Positions 14,007 to 22,370 of a stretch of DNA of 40,546 nt are shown one piece after another. How positions within the stretch are numbered: the first letter of the stretch is position 1; each line of letters begins with the position of its first letter. The notes under the pieces were generated by a model that was not told where the DNA came from, did not search any database, and saw only the letters and a list, made by a program, of their open reading frames with translations. The stretch comes from a virus. Position numbers and translations under genes: made by a program. The stretch spans positions 1-40,546 of IMG/VR virus record IMGVR_UViG_3300042569_001848. One strand, given 5' to 3'.

Positions 14007-14122
14007 ACTGCGCGCATCGTTCGATTGAGGCCCTTTGCGCCTCGGTCCGCTGAGTAGATGCGCCGCCAGCAGCGCCCTACGCGAGCCCCACGCGGCCCGC
14101 CAGCTACTCAGGACAGGGCGCC
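14004..14122 (+). promoter_or_regulatory. Structured leader RNA element, copy 1
   Basis: A -10-like TAAACT (14004-14009) is followed by GCGCGCATC. Then comes a 9-bp hairpin GATTGAGGC/GCCTCGGTC (14023-14047), the segment CGCTGAG, and a hairpin GCGC-CGCCAGCA-GCGC (14060-14075). GCTG at 14049-14052 can pair with CAGC in the loop (14067-14070). CTGAGTAG (14050-14057) is instead fully complementary to CTACTCAG (14104-14111), which abuts the ribosome site AGGA (14110-14113) of the gene at 14123, so the two pairings exclude each other. The copy at 26208 keeps the structure with changed stems. Complementarity is observed; switching is inference. Confidence 0.6.
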
Positions 14123-14626
14123 ATGCCGACGATCAACCCCAACAGCTCGCAGACCGTGAGGCTTGCCGCAGGAAGCCGCTTGCGCTTCGTGGCCAGTGGT
14201 TCCGGCGCTGCAATCCTTGGCCCAGGCCCTGGCGCCGGCCAGAGCTTTAGCCTCGGCACCGGCGACACGGTTATCGGGCCGTTCACCTCAGACCGAGACA
14301 TCTACATCAGCGCGGTGCTTGCCTTGCAGTACACGGTGATGTCCCTCGCATCGGACCGATACAACGAAGACGGGTCCATTGAGGCGGCGACGGACAGTAG
14401 CGGCGCAAGCCTGACCGGAGAAGAAGGATTGACCCTCTCACTTGGCGGCTCTCTTGGCCTTTCTGGTGTCACCTATGACGGCTCAAACCGCGTGGTCGGG
14501 TTCGCTCTGCGGGGGATCACCTACACCGTCGCATACACCTCCACAACCATCACGATCACCGGCAGCAACGGGTTTTCGCGGGTTGTGACGCTTGATGGCT
14601 CCAGCCGCGTGATTGGGGTGAGCTGA
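14123..14626 (+). CDS. Gly/Ser-rich beta protein downstream of RNA element, 167 aa
   Basis: MPTINPNSSQTVRLAAGSRL... is rich in Gly, Ser and Thr with alternating hydrophobics throughout, typical of a surface beta structure such as a decoration or fibre-like protein. The N-terminal 80 residues (RLRFVASGSGAAILG, DIYISAVLALQYTVM) may form a small sandwich. The second half, DRYNEDGSIEAAT and TYDGSNRVVGFALRGITY, looks like a short repeat of RVxG strands (NRVVGF, SRVIGV). It is the first gene of the unit that begins with leader copy 1. The ribosome site is AGGA nine bases upstream. No family named. Confidence 0.65.
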   Translation: MPTINPNSSQTVRLAAGSRLRFVASGSGAAILGPGPGAGQSFSLGTGDTVIGPFTSDRDIYISAVLALQYTVMSLASDRYNEDGSIEAATDSSGASLTGEEGLTLSLGGSLGLSGVTYDGSNRVVGFALRGITYTVAYTSTTITITGSNGFSRVVTLDGSSRVIGVS

Positions 14627-14627
14627 G

Positions 14628-16964
14628 ATGCCGGCCACCGTCATTGCAACTCAGAAGGTCGCCGGGGCGTCGGGCGGAACCACCCCAGCGTTTAACAGCA
14701 CGGGCGCGAACTGCATTGCGGTTTGGCTGGCATATGGTGGCACGCCAACAGTCACCGACAACCAGGGCAACACCTACACGGCAGGGGCTGCAAGCACCAA
14801 CACAGTAGCGGGGCGGTGGTACTACTGTCTAAACGCTACGGTCAATGCAAGCCACACCGTCACCATTGGCGGCGGTTCTGTTGTCGCGTCTTGCGTGGTT
14901 TATGCACTGGCCGGCATTGCTACCACTGCGGCCTATAGCTCACCCGGTGGCACTTCCTTCAGTGGCGCAACTTCTGATGCGTTTGGCGTCGATGTAACGC
15001 CCCCGGAGAATGATTGCATCGTTTTGTTTGGCCTGGGCGTCGAAACCCCAACAATCAGTGGTGTAGCGGGGGCGAATGGCTGGACAGTTGACCAGTGGAC
15101 TAGTGGCGTCGGCGGCACCTATTACGGCTCCATAGTCGCCCGCAAGATTCAAACGACTGTTGCCACAGTGCCGGCTGCGGAAACGCTTGCGACATGGACT
15201 GGCCCGGTCGGCGGCGTCAACGTCTGCGCCATCTTCAAGAGCCAGCCCGCAGGCGGTGGCCTGACCATCTCGACTCCCGTAAGGTTCGAGATGCACCAGC
15301 GCAGCGGCACGACCGGCAGCATTCAAATTTCAGGCTCTGTCACCGGCTCGACCGAAGACATTGAAGCAAGCTTTAACGGCGGCGCTTACGTCACCATCGC
15401 CACGGCTGTTGCCCCCGGGCCATTCAGCGGCACGTTGACCGGCCAAGCACAGGGGCAGGGCACGCTCACAGTGCGCAAACGAGTCACCATCGCGGAATCG
15501 GCCACAGTGCTGGATGTCGGCATCGGTGATATGTTGGTAGTCGGTGGCGATTCAATCAGTGACGGACGGGGCACAAACCCGCAGGCATACACGCACGGCT
15601 CCCTGAAAGCTACGCGCTTTGTCTCTGGCGCTTGGTCTGAGTTGATTGAATCAGGCGCAAACACCGGCAGTCATTGGCCCATCCTTGCCACGCGCATCAT
15701 GGCCGACCAGGGTGTGCCCGTTGCGTTCATCCGCACTGGCGTGGGTAGCACTGACGTAAGCGGCAGCAACAACCAGTGGGCCAAGCCGAACTCTGCCTAT
15801 TCGGGCATGACCACGGCGGCGACGAACTCGACCGCAGCGAGCGTGCGCGGCGTGCTGATGCACCTCGGGCCAAACGCAGTCGTGAACGCCAGCACGATCA
15901 GCAAGGCGACTTACAACGCGGCAATCGACACCCTGGCAAGCAATCTGGGCGCCGACATCGCGGGCGCGCCGAAGCTGCACCTTGGCATCTTTGGCGAAGT
16001 CAGCACCGGCTCACCTCCTGACCGTGTTGCAGCGTTGAACAACCTGCGCGGCGCAATCTTGGAAGCGCATGGCGACAACGCCAACGTGTTGCCCGGCCCT
16101 GTGCTGATTGAGCTGGACTACACCGATGGGGTTCACCCACTGAGCGACACGCAATTGCAAGCGGTGGCGAACCGCTGGTGGATTGCGCTCAAGCAATCGC
16201 TCTATGCGGGCAGCGGTGGGCGCGGTCCTCGGCTTTCCTCGGCAACGTGGAACGCAGGCCGCAATCAGCTTACGGTCACGTTTGACCGTGCCTTGAAGAC
16301 GGGCCGCACGCACGACTTGCAGCCTTGGGCCATCAGCGACAACGGTAGCGCGATGACGGTCAGCAGCATCGCCTACGGTGGCGCGGCGACACAGCTAGTC
16401 ATCACCACCAGCGCGGCGGCGGTTGGCCCAGCCGGAACGACCACGTTTACGTTCGCGGGTGGTGACACTGCTGTCGGGCGCGTGGTGCCCACCTCTGACG
16501 ACATCACGCTTCCTGGCGGCGCTGGCGTTACGCAGATTCCAGCGGAGCCGATCTATACGGCAGCCGTGGGTGAGGCTGGATCTCCGGCAGTCACCACGAA
16601 CCCGAGCAATCAGACTGTCACCGCAGGCAATACAGCCACCTTCACGGCAGCAGCTACCGGCACGCCAACTCCTACGATCGCATGGGAGCGCAGCACGAAC
16701 GGCGGCGGAGCTTGGTCACCCATCGGCGGCGCCACCAGCGCCAGCTACACCACGCCAGCGACGACCGTAACCGGCGGCAGCGCCAACAACGCAGACCAGT
16801 ACCGCGCTGTTTTCACGAACACCAATGGCACAGCTACGACATCGGCAGCGGTGCTGACCGTGAATGCGTCGGCCCCTCCGCCTCCACCACCGCCCCCAAG
16901 CGGCTCTGCAAGCGCGCCAATCATTGGCATTACCGCTGCTGGGCAATTGGTCGTTTTGATCTAA
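14628..16964 (+). CDS. SGNH/GDSL hydrolase with Ig-like domain, 778 aa
   Basis: Residues 1-200 are a beta-rich N-terminal region. From about 300 an SGNH hydrolase is visible: GGDSISDG with the serine at 309, GVGST as the likely block II, LGPN with the block III asparagine, and DGVHP with Asp500 and His503 completing the triad. About 640-745 is an Ig-like domain (TNPSNQTVTAGNTATFTAAA, then IAWERSTNGGGAWSPI), followed by eight prolines and a short hydrophobic end. It probably removes acetyl groups from surface polysaccharide while attached to the virion. Between terminase and portal is an unusual place for such a gene. Confidence 0.75.
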   Translation: MPATVIATQKVAGASGGTTPAFNSTGANCIAVWLAYGGTPTVTDNQGNTYTAGAASTNTVAGRWYYCLNATVNASHTVTIGGGSVVASCVVYALAGIATTAAYSSPGGTSFSGATSDAFGVDVTPPENDCIVLFGLGVETPTISGVAGANGWTVDQWTSGVGGTYYGSIVARKIQTTVATVPAAETLATWTGPVGGVNVCAIFKSQPAGGGLTISTPVRFEMHQRSGTTGSIQISGSVTGSTEDIEASFNGGAYVTIATAVAPGPFSGTLTGQAQGQGTLTVRKRVTIAESATVLDVGIGDMLVVGGDSISDGRGTNPQAYTHGSLKATRFVSGAWSELIESGANTGSHWPILATRIMADQGVPVAFIRTGVGSTDVSGSNNQWAKPNSAYSGMTTAATNSTAASVRGVLMHLGPNAVVNASTISKATYNAAIDTLASNLGADIAGAPKLHLGIFGEVSTGSPPDRVAALNNLRGAILEAHGDNANVLPGPVLIELDYTDGVHPLSDTQLQAVANRWWIALKQSLYAGSGGRGPRLSSATWNAGRNQLTVTFDRALKTGRTHDLQPWAISDNGSAMTVSSIAYGGAATQLVITTSAAAVGPAGTTTFTFAGGDTAVGRVVPTSDDITLPGGAGVTQIPAEPIYTAAVGEAGSPAVTTNPSNQTVTAGNTATFTAAATGTPTPTIAWERSTNGGGAWSPIGGATSASYTTPATTVTGGSANNADQYRAVFTNTNGTATTSAAVLTVNASAPPPPPPPPSGSASAPIIGITAAGQLVVLI

Positions 16965-16973
16965 CTGAGCGCC

Positions 16974-19028
16974 ATGACCAAACCCAAAGCCCAACGCCTC
17001 GCCGAGCTGCATTCCGCAGCGCTCACCGAGTTCGACGAGATTCAGGCCGCTGTGCGCGAGGAGCGCATGCAGTGCCTAGAGGACCGGCGCTTCTACTCAA
17101 TTGCAGGGGCCCAATGGGAAGGGCCGCTGGGTGAAGCCTTCGAGAACAAGCCCCGGCTGGAGTTCAACAAGGTGCACTTGGCGGTGATTCGCATCGTCAA
17201 CGAGTACCGCAACAACCGCATCACCGTCGATTTCCAGCCGCGCGACGGCCAGACCGACGACCGCCTGGCCGATGTGTGCGACGGGCTCTATCGGGCCGAT
17301 GAGCAGCGCAGCACGGCGAATGAGGCCTATGACACCGCGTTCGAAGAGGGCGCGGCCGGTGGCATTGGGGCATGGCGCCTGCGGGCATGCTATGAGGATG
17401 AAGACGACGACGACGACCAGCGCCAGCGGATCGAGATTGAACCGATCTTTGACGCTGATTCGACCGTGTTCTTTGACCTGGGCGCCAAGCGCCAAGACAA
17501 GGCCGACGCCAAGCGCTGCTATGTGCTGACGCCCTACACGCACGCAGCCTACAAAGAGGAGTTCGGCGACGACCCGACGACCTGGCCCAAGGAGATTCAG
17601 CGCACCCAGTTCGACTGGTGCACCGCTGACCTGGTGTGGGTGTGCAAGCGCTACAGCGTGGAAGAGGTCACGGAGCTGGTGATCTCGTTCCAAGGCCTTG
17701 ACCCCGACGCCAAGCCGATGAAGGTCAAGCAGTCGGAGCTGGATGCTGATCCGGACATGCTGGACGAGCTGATGGCCACGGGATTCCGCGAAGTCGGTCG
17801 CAAGCGGGTCAAGCGCCGCGCTGTGTTCTGCCACATCCTGAGCGGTGGCAAGGTTCTGGAAGAGTGCGGGCGCATCCCCGGCAAGCACATCCCCATCGTG
17901 ATGTTCTTCGGCAAGCGCTGGGTCATTGATGGGGTGGAGCGCTGCATGGGCCATGTGCGCTTGGCGAAGGATGCGCAGCGCCTGCAGAACCTGCTGATGT
18001 CGTGGCTGGCCGAGATGGCGGCCCGGTTCGACGTCGAGAAGCCCATCCTCACGCCTGAGCAGATCGCGGGGCATGCGGTGATGTGGGCAGAAGACACGGT
18101 CAAGAAATACCCGTACTTGCTCATCAACCCGGTGACCGACGAAAACGGGCAGCGCATGCCCGCGGGGCCGGTGGCGTACACCAAGGCTCCAACGCTGCCG
18201 CCGGCAATGGCTGCTCTCGCGCAGCTCGCGGAGCAGGCCTTGCAAGACTTGTTGGGCAATCAGCAGGCCGGCGAGCAGTTGCAGCCGAACATGAGCGGCA
18301 AGGCCGTGGAGCTGATTCAGAACCGTCTGGACATGCAGGTGTTTATCTACATGAGCAACTTGGCCAAGAGCATGAAGCGCTCGGGCGAGATTTGGCTGTC
18401 CATGATGCGCGATCTGGTGGTTGAGCCAGAGCGCCGCATGAAGACGGTCAGCTCAAGCGGCGAGGCCGGGTCCGTGGTGGTTAATCGCCCGAGCTATGAC
18501 CCCGAGACGGCCTCCGAGGTGGTCGAGAACGATCTGAGCAAGGCGACCTTCGAAGTTGCGGTTGATGTGGGCCCGAGCAGCTCCAGCCGCCGCGCCGCGA
18601 CCGTACGGGCGCTAACCGGAATGATGCAACTCACGCAAGACCCGGAGACGCTGGCCGTGCTGAGCGGGCTGGCCATGATGAACATGGAGGGCGAGGGCAT
18701 CGCGGATGCGCGCACCTACTACCGCCGCAAGATGGTTCGCATGGGCGTCATCAAGCCGACCGACGAAGAGAAGGCAGAAATAACCGCCGAACAGCAGAAC
18801 GCGCCGCCTGACCCGCAGAGCCAGTACCTGATGGCCGCCGCTGAGCAGGCCCAAGCCGATGCGGCGAAGAAGCGGGCCGACACGGTGCAGTCCATCGCAA
18901 GCGCTGACCTCAAACGGGCCCAAGCCAGCAAGACCCTTGCCGAAACCGAGGGCGCGGCGGGGGATCGAATGATCGCAACCGCTCAGGCGCTGCATTCAAT
19001 GCTCAGAATGCCATCAGGTGCGCAATGA
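16974..19028 (+). CDS. P22-type portal protein, 684 aa
   Basis: The whole chain follows the P22 gp1 family: RRFYSIAGAQWEG near the start, RLEFNKVHLAVIRIVNEYRN, ITVDFQPRDG, DTAFEEGAAGGIGAWRL, an acidic loop EDEDDDDDQRQRIEIEPIFD and WLAEMAARFDVEKPILTPEQ. The last 100 residues are a long Ala/Gln-rich helix that would form the internal barrel. Twelve copies make the ring for DNA entry and tail attachment. P22 portal has 725 residues, close to this length. The start at 16974 has no clear ribosome site, so the N-terminus is less certain than the rest. Confidence 0.9.
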   Translation: MTKPKAQRLAELHSAALTEFDEIQAAVREERMQCLEDRRFYSIAGAQWEGPLGEAFENKPRLEFNKVHLAVIRIVNEYRNNRITVDFQPRDGQTDDRLADVCDGLYRADEQRSTANEAYDTAFEEGAAGGIGAWRLRACYEDEDDDDDQRQRIEIEPIFDADSTVFFDLGAKRQDKADAKRCYVLTPYTHAAYKEEFGDDPTTWPKEIQRTQFDWCTADLVWVCKRYSVEEVTELVISFQGLDPDAKPMKVKQSELDADPDMLDELMATGFREVGRKRVKRRAVFCHILSGGKVLEECGRIPGKHIPIVMFFGKRWVIDGVERCMGHVRLAKDAQRLQNLLMSWLAEMAARFDVEKPILTPEQIAGHAVMWAEDTVKKYPYLLINPVTDENGQRMPAGPVAYTKAPTLPPAMAALAQLAEQALQDLLGNQQAGEQLQPNMSGKAVELIQNRLDMQVFIYMSNLAKSMKRSGEIWLSMMRDLVVEPERRMKTVSSSGEAGSVVVNRPSYDPETASEVVENDLSKATFEVAVDVGPSSSSRRAATVRALTGMMQLTQDPETLAVLSGLAMMNMEGEGIADARTYYRRKMVRMGVIKPTDEEKAEITAEQQNAPPDPQSQYLMAAAEQAQADAAKKRADTVQSIASADLKRAQASKTLAETEGAAGDRMIATAQALHSMLRMPSGAQ

Positions 19029-19061
19029 TGAAGCGCGCAATGGTTGTTTGGAGCTTCAAAG

Positions 19062-19091
19062 TTGCTTGAAATAGGTGTTTGTCGCTACGAT
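19062..19091 (+). promoter_or_regulatory. Candidate promoter before the scaffold gene
   Basis: TTGCTT (19062-19067), an 18-base spacer and TACGAT (19086-19091) lie in the 101-base gap between portal and scaffold, a stretch clearly richer in A and T than its surroundings. Transcription would start near 19098, about 30 bases before ATG 19130. It would boost scaffold and coat, the two proteins needed in greatest number. Confidence 0.5.
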
Positions 19092-19129
19092 TGAGCCTAC
19101 ACAAGCCGCAATACGCCGAAAGTCCACAC

Positions 19130-20059
19130 ATGCCATCCATCGATCTACCCGCTGATGTCGAAGTGCTTGATGCTGACGCTGTAGGCGAGGCGGATGCAGC
19201 CTTGGGCATGCCGGATCAATCCTCCGAAGAGGGCGATTCAGAGGCTGGCGCTGTTGTTGCGGGCACAGAGACCGGTGCTGCCGCTGATGGCGATGGCGAG
19301 GACGGATCAGAAGTCGTCATCACCTTGGGCGGCGAGCAGCCTGCCGATGATGCTGAGCAACGCGCCGCGCCTGATTGGGTGCGCGATCTGCGCAAGGCGA
19401 ACCGGGAGAAGGATCGCCGCATCCGTGAGCTTGAACAGCAAGTTGCAACCGCAAAGCCAGCGCCATCTGCCACGGTGGTGGGTGCCAAGCCAACGCTAGA
19501 GGCTTGCGACTTCGATACCGACAAGTACGACAGCGAGCTGGCCGGCTGGTACGAACGCAAGGGCAAGGCAGAGCGCGAAGTCGCTGAGCGCGAGCGGGCC
19601 GAAGAGGCGCAGCGCGAGGCATGGGGCGCCAAGGTCAAGGCCTACAAGGCCGCAGGCGCTGCCCTCAAGGTGCGCGACTTCGAAGACGCTGAGGCCATCA
19701 CCAAGGACATCCTGAGCGAAGTTCAGCAAGGGATTCTGGTGGCCGGGCTCTCGAACCCTGCCGCCATGGTTTACGCCCTGGGCAAGAACCCCACGAAGGC
19801 GCGCGAGTTGTCCGCAATGACCGACCCAGTTCAATTCGCGGTGGCCATTGGCAAGCTGGAGGCCAGCATGAAGATTGCGCCACGCAAGGCCGCCAGCACC
19901 ACGCCAGAGCGCGAGCTGCGATCCGGTGCCGCTGGCGTCTCTGCCGTCGATACAACCTTGGACCGCTTGTATGCGGAAGCGGCCAAGACGGGTGATGTTT
20001 CAAAGGTCGTTGCCTACAAGGCAGCGAAGCGAGTGAAGGAAAAGGCAAGCGCCACCTGA
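19130..20059 (+). CDS. Scaffolding protein, P22 gp8-like, 309 aa
   Basis: I start at ATG 19130 (MPSIDLPADVEVLD); a TTG at 19079 lies upstream of the predicted transcription start. The layout is that of a phage scaffold: an acidic N-terminal 90 residues (SSEEGDSEAGAVVAGTETGA), a long helical middle (WVRDLRKANREKDRRIRELE and KAEREVAERERAEEAQREAW) and a basic C-terminus (AAKRVKEKASAT) that can contact the coat. P22 gp8 has 303 residues. It sits between portal and coat as in P22. It directs prohead assembly and then leaves. The identification rests on position, length and charge pattern more than on motifs. Confidence 0.8.
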   Translation: MPSIDLPADVEVLDADAVGEADAALGMPDQSSEEGDSEAGAVVAGTETGAAADGDGEDGSEVVITLGGEQPADDAEQRAAPDWVRDLRKANREKDRRIRELEQQVATAKPAPSATVVGAKPTLEACDFDTDKYDSELAGWYERKGKAEREVAERERAEEAQREAWGAKVKAYKAAGAALKVRDFEDAEAITKDILSEVQQGILVAGLSNPAAMVYALGKNPTKARELSAMTDPVQFAVAIGKLEASMKIAPRKAASTTPERELRSGAAGVSAVDTTLDRLYAEAAKTGDVSKVVAYKAAKRVKEKASAT

Positions 20060-20212
20060 ACGGCGCCGGCTGGTAGCGCTGCCGTCACAGCGCTTCGGAT
20101 TCGCCCACCTTACGGGTAGTGAAGTGAGGCCCCCGTCCGGCCCTGAGCGGATGAGTCAAGCAACGCGGCGCAAGTCGCACACGCCAACTCATCTACGCAA
20201 GGAGCCGCCATC
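20060..20212 (+). promoter_or_regulatory. Intergenic leader of the coat gene with a strong hairpin
   Basis: A 153-base gap in an otherwise tightly packed region. AGCGCTG-CCGTCA-CAGCGCT (20074-20093) is a perfect 7-bp hairpin with no T run, so it is not a normal terminator. CCCACCTTACGGG (20105-20117) is a second small one. AAGGAG (20199-20204) is the ribosome site for coat ATG 20213. It may stabilise the coat message or mark a processing site. It does not share the conserved segments of the leaders at 14004 and 26208. Confidence 0.45.
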
Positions 20213-21484
20213 ATGGCCTCGTTCAATAAGCAAGAAATCGTTCTCTTTGAGAAGGCCCTCGAAGGCTTTCAAGACGCCCTCATCATCAGCCGCCTGTTCG
20301 GCAAGTTCAACGTTGACGACACCGCCAGCGAACGAACTGCAGACCTGTTCTGGCGCCCTCAGCCGTACATCATTCAGTCCTTCTCGGGCAATGATCAATC
20401 GGCAAACTTTGGCCGCAACCACACGCAATTGAGCGTGCCAACCTCGCTGGGCTTCCAGCGCGCCGTGCCGATGGTGCTGACCGCCCGCGAGCTGCGCGAC
20501 GAGCAGCAACGCGAGCGCCTGAGCAAAGCGGCAATGCAGCGCTTGGCCAGTGACATCAACGTGAGCTGCAGCGACTTGGCTGCGCTCTCGGGCACCATCT
20601 TCATCAAGCGCAGCGCTGCCGCGTCGGGCTTTGATGATGTGGCCGCCATTGACACCGCCATGAACCGCCTGGGCATCCAGATGGATGATCGTGTGGCCTG
20701 CTACTCGTCCGGCGACTACAACAATATGGCGAGCAACTTGGCAGGCCGTGGCACCTTGACTCCCAAGGCGCTGACCGCCTACGAGCGCGCAGCCATCGGC
20801 ATGGTGGCGGGCATTGACACCTACAAGCTGGACTACGCCTATCGCCTGACTGCTGCTGCAGGTGTTGGCGTCACGGTCAACGGTGCCAACCAGCGCTTCG
20901 TGCCGCGTGCCACCAGCACGGCGGGCACTGGCGAGACCCAGAACGTGGACAACCGCTTCCAGAACTTGACCATCACCGTCACCAGCGGCACGGTCAAGGT
21001 GGGCGATGCGTTCACCATCGCGGGCGTCAACGAGGTGCACCACATCACCAAGGCCGATACCGGGGTGCTGAAGACCTTCCGCATTACCGCCATCGTCTCG
21101 GGCGGCGGCGGTTCGGGCGTAGTCACCATCAGCCCACCGATCATTGCGGCCGACTCCTCGCCAACGGATGCGGAGGTTCAGTACCGCAACGTGACGGCAA
21201 CGCCAGCCAACGGCGCGGCGATCGTGTTCCAGAACACGGCAGCGGGCTCTTGCAACCCCTTCTGGCACCGCAGCGCGATGGAAATCATGCCCGGCCGCCT
21301 GAAGCCGCAAGAGAACGCGGGCATGGACGTGCTCACCGGCACCACGGATCACGGCATTCCGGTGCTGATGACCCGTCAGGGCGCCATCGGCGATCTGTCC
21401 ACCCGCTACCGCTTTGACGTGCTGTACGGGCTGGTGAACCTGCAGCCGCAGATGAGCGGCATTGAGATGTTCAGCCAGCCTTGA
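20213..21484 (+). CDS. Major capsid protein, P22 coat family, 423 aa
   Basis: MASFNKQEIVLFEKALEGFQ, DALIISRLFGKFNVDDTASE, ADLFWRPQPYIIQSFSGNDQ and VPTSLGFQRAVPMVLTAREL are those of P22 gp5-type coats; P22 gp5 has 430 residues. The middle (about 220-320: FQNLTITVTSGTVKVGDAFT, then VVTISPPIIAADSS) would hold the inserted I-domain-like beta barrel. The C-terminal QGAIGDLSTRYRFDVLYGLV closes the core fold. It builds the icosahedral shell with the scaffold. AAGGAG lies eight bases upstream of ATG. Confidence 0.92.
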   Translation: MASFNKQEIVLFEKALEGFQDALIISRLFGKFNVDDTASERTADLFWRPQPYIIQSFSGNDQSANFGRNHTQLSVPTSLGFQRAVPMVLTARELRDEQQRERLSKAAMQRLASDINVSCSDLAALSGTIFIKRSAAASGFDDVAAIDTAMNRLGIQMDDRVACYSSGDYNNMASNLAGRGTLTPKALTAYERAAIGMVAGIDTYKLDYAYRLTAAAGVGVTVNGANQRFVPRATSTAGTGETQNVDNRFQNLTITVTSGTVKVGDAFTIAGVNEVHHITKADTGVLKTFRITAIVSGGGGSGVVTISPPIIAADSSPTDAEVQYRNVTATPANGAAIVFQNTAAGSCNPFWHRSAMEIMPGRLKPQENAGMDVLTGTTDHGIPVLMTRQGAIGDLSTRYRFDVLYGLVNLQPQMSGIEMFSQP

Positions 21485-21504
21485 TCGGCCTGAGCTGAAC
21501 CGAT

Positions 21505-21530
21505 GGCGGAGCCTTGAAAGAGGCTCCGCC
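21505..21530 (+). terminator. Strong hairpin after the coat gene (partial terminator)
   Basis: GGCGGAGCC-TTGAAAGA-GGCTCCGCC is a perfect 9-bp stem just after the coat stop, followed by TTGTGCATT. The T tract is poor, so it likely lowers rather than ends transcription, or protects the 3' end of the abundant coat message. Confidence 0.65.
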
Positions 21531-21557
21531 TTGTGCATTCAAGACGGAGTGAACACC

Positions 21558-21884
21558 ATGGACCAGTTCCCACAAATGCTCTACCGCGCTGGCGGACCCG
21601 AGCTGTTCGAAGGCAGCCGCTTCAGCACGGTCATCGTGCAAGACGAATCGGAACTTGAGGCCGCAATGGCTGGCGGTTGGCACGAGACTTGGGCTGCCGC
21701 CAAGCTGGCCGACCTGCCTGAGCCGCCACCAGCGCCAGCGCCCGAGGAAGACAGCATCAAGCCGCCAACTCGCGACGAGCTGGAGCAGAAGGCCAAAGAA
21801 CTTGGCATTGCCTTCCATCACAACACGGGCGACAAGAAGCTGGCTGATCTCATTGCCGCCAAGCTGGCCGAGCAGGGCGCCTGA
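21558..21884 (+). CDS. Small protein with SAP/HeH-like C-terminus, 108 aa
   Basis: The start ATG 21558 (MDQFPQMLYRAGG) has GGAG eight bases upstream. The first half, GPELFEGSRFSTVIVQDESE followed by GWHETWAAA, is a short domain common in proteins behind phage coat genes. A Pro/Ala/Glu linker (LPEPPPAPAPEE) leads to TRDELEQKAKELGIAFH and NTGDKKLADLIAAKLAEQG, which has the helix-extension-helix pattern of HeH/SAP or Rho-N-like DNA- or RNA-binding motifs. It may be a minor head protein or head-DNA contact. Confidence 0.72.
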   Translation: MDQFPQMLYRAGGPELFEGSRFSTVIVQDESELEAAMAGGWHETWAAAKLADLPEPPPAPAPEEDSIKPPTRDELEQKAKELGIAFHHNTGDKKLADLIAAKLAEQGA

Positions 21885-21886
21885 GC

Positions 21887-22366
21887 ATGTGGACCAAGCG
21901 CGAGCTGATCAACGAAGCGTTTGCTGAGCTCGCGCTGGCAGGGCATCAGTTCGACCTAGAGCCTGAAGAGATGCAAACCGCGCTGCGCCGCATGGATGCC
22001 ATGGTGGCAGCCTGGGAAGCCAAGGGGATTCGCATCGGCTACGCACTGCCAAGCGGCCCCAGCAGCTCAGACCTTGACGACGCCAGCGGCATTCCAGATG
22101 CGGCAGTGCAGGCGGTGTTTCTGGGTTTGGCTGTGCAGCTCGCCCCTGGCTTTGGAAAGACGCTGCCGCCAGAGACCCGCAAGTCAGCCCGAGATGCGTA
22201 TGACGCGCTCTTGATCTCTGCAGCGCAGCCGCCAGAGCAACAACTGACGAGCAACCTCCCCATGGGTGCCGGCTTCAAGCGCCGTGAGCGCATCTTTTTC
22301 CCCAATCCAGACACCAGCCCCGTGCAGCTCACGCAAGGCGGCGATCTGAACCTTCTCCCGGAGTAG
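21887..22366 (+). CDS. Tail accessory factor, P22 gp4-like, 159 aa
   Basis: MWTKRELINEAFAELALAGH, then MQTALRRMDAMVAAWEAKGI and IGYALPSGPSSSDLDDASGI follow the P22 gp4/phage head-tail connector pattern; P22 gp4 has 166 residues. It binds under the portal ring and stabilises packaged DNA while making the platform for gp10 and the tailspikes. In P22 gp4 also has peptidoglycan-hydrolase activity, which I cannot judge here. It keeps the P22 gene order coat, gp4, gp10. Confidence 0.85.
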   Translation: MWTKRELINEAFAELALAGHQFDLEPEEMQTALRRMDAMVAAWEAKGIRIGYALPSGPSSSDLDDASGIPDAAVQAVFLGLAVQLAPGFGKTLPPETRKSARDAYDALLISAAQPPEQQLTSNLPMGAGFKRRERIFFPNPDTSPVQLTQGGDLNLLPE

Positions 22367-22370
22367 CACC

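Noticed and set aside
14044-14075. Hammerhead, HDV-like or twister ribozyme in the repeated leaders
   Set aside because: CTGAGTAG/CTGAGAAA lacks the hammerhead CUGANGA core and no GAA strand is placed correctly; I could not fit the HDV-like or twister core either.
20189-21538. 449-codon open frame on the minus strand opposite the coat gene
   Set aside because: It mirrors the codon pattern of a clear P22-type coat gene, has low-complexity composition and no ribosome site; a GC-rich shadow frame.
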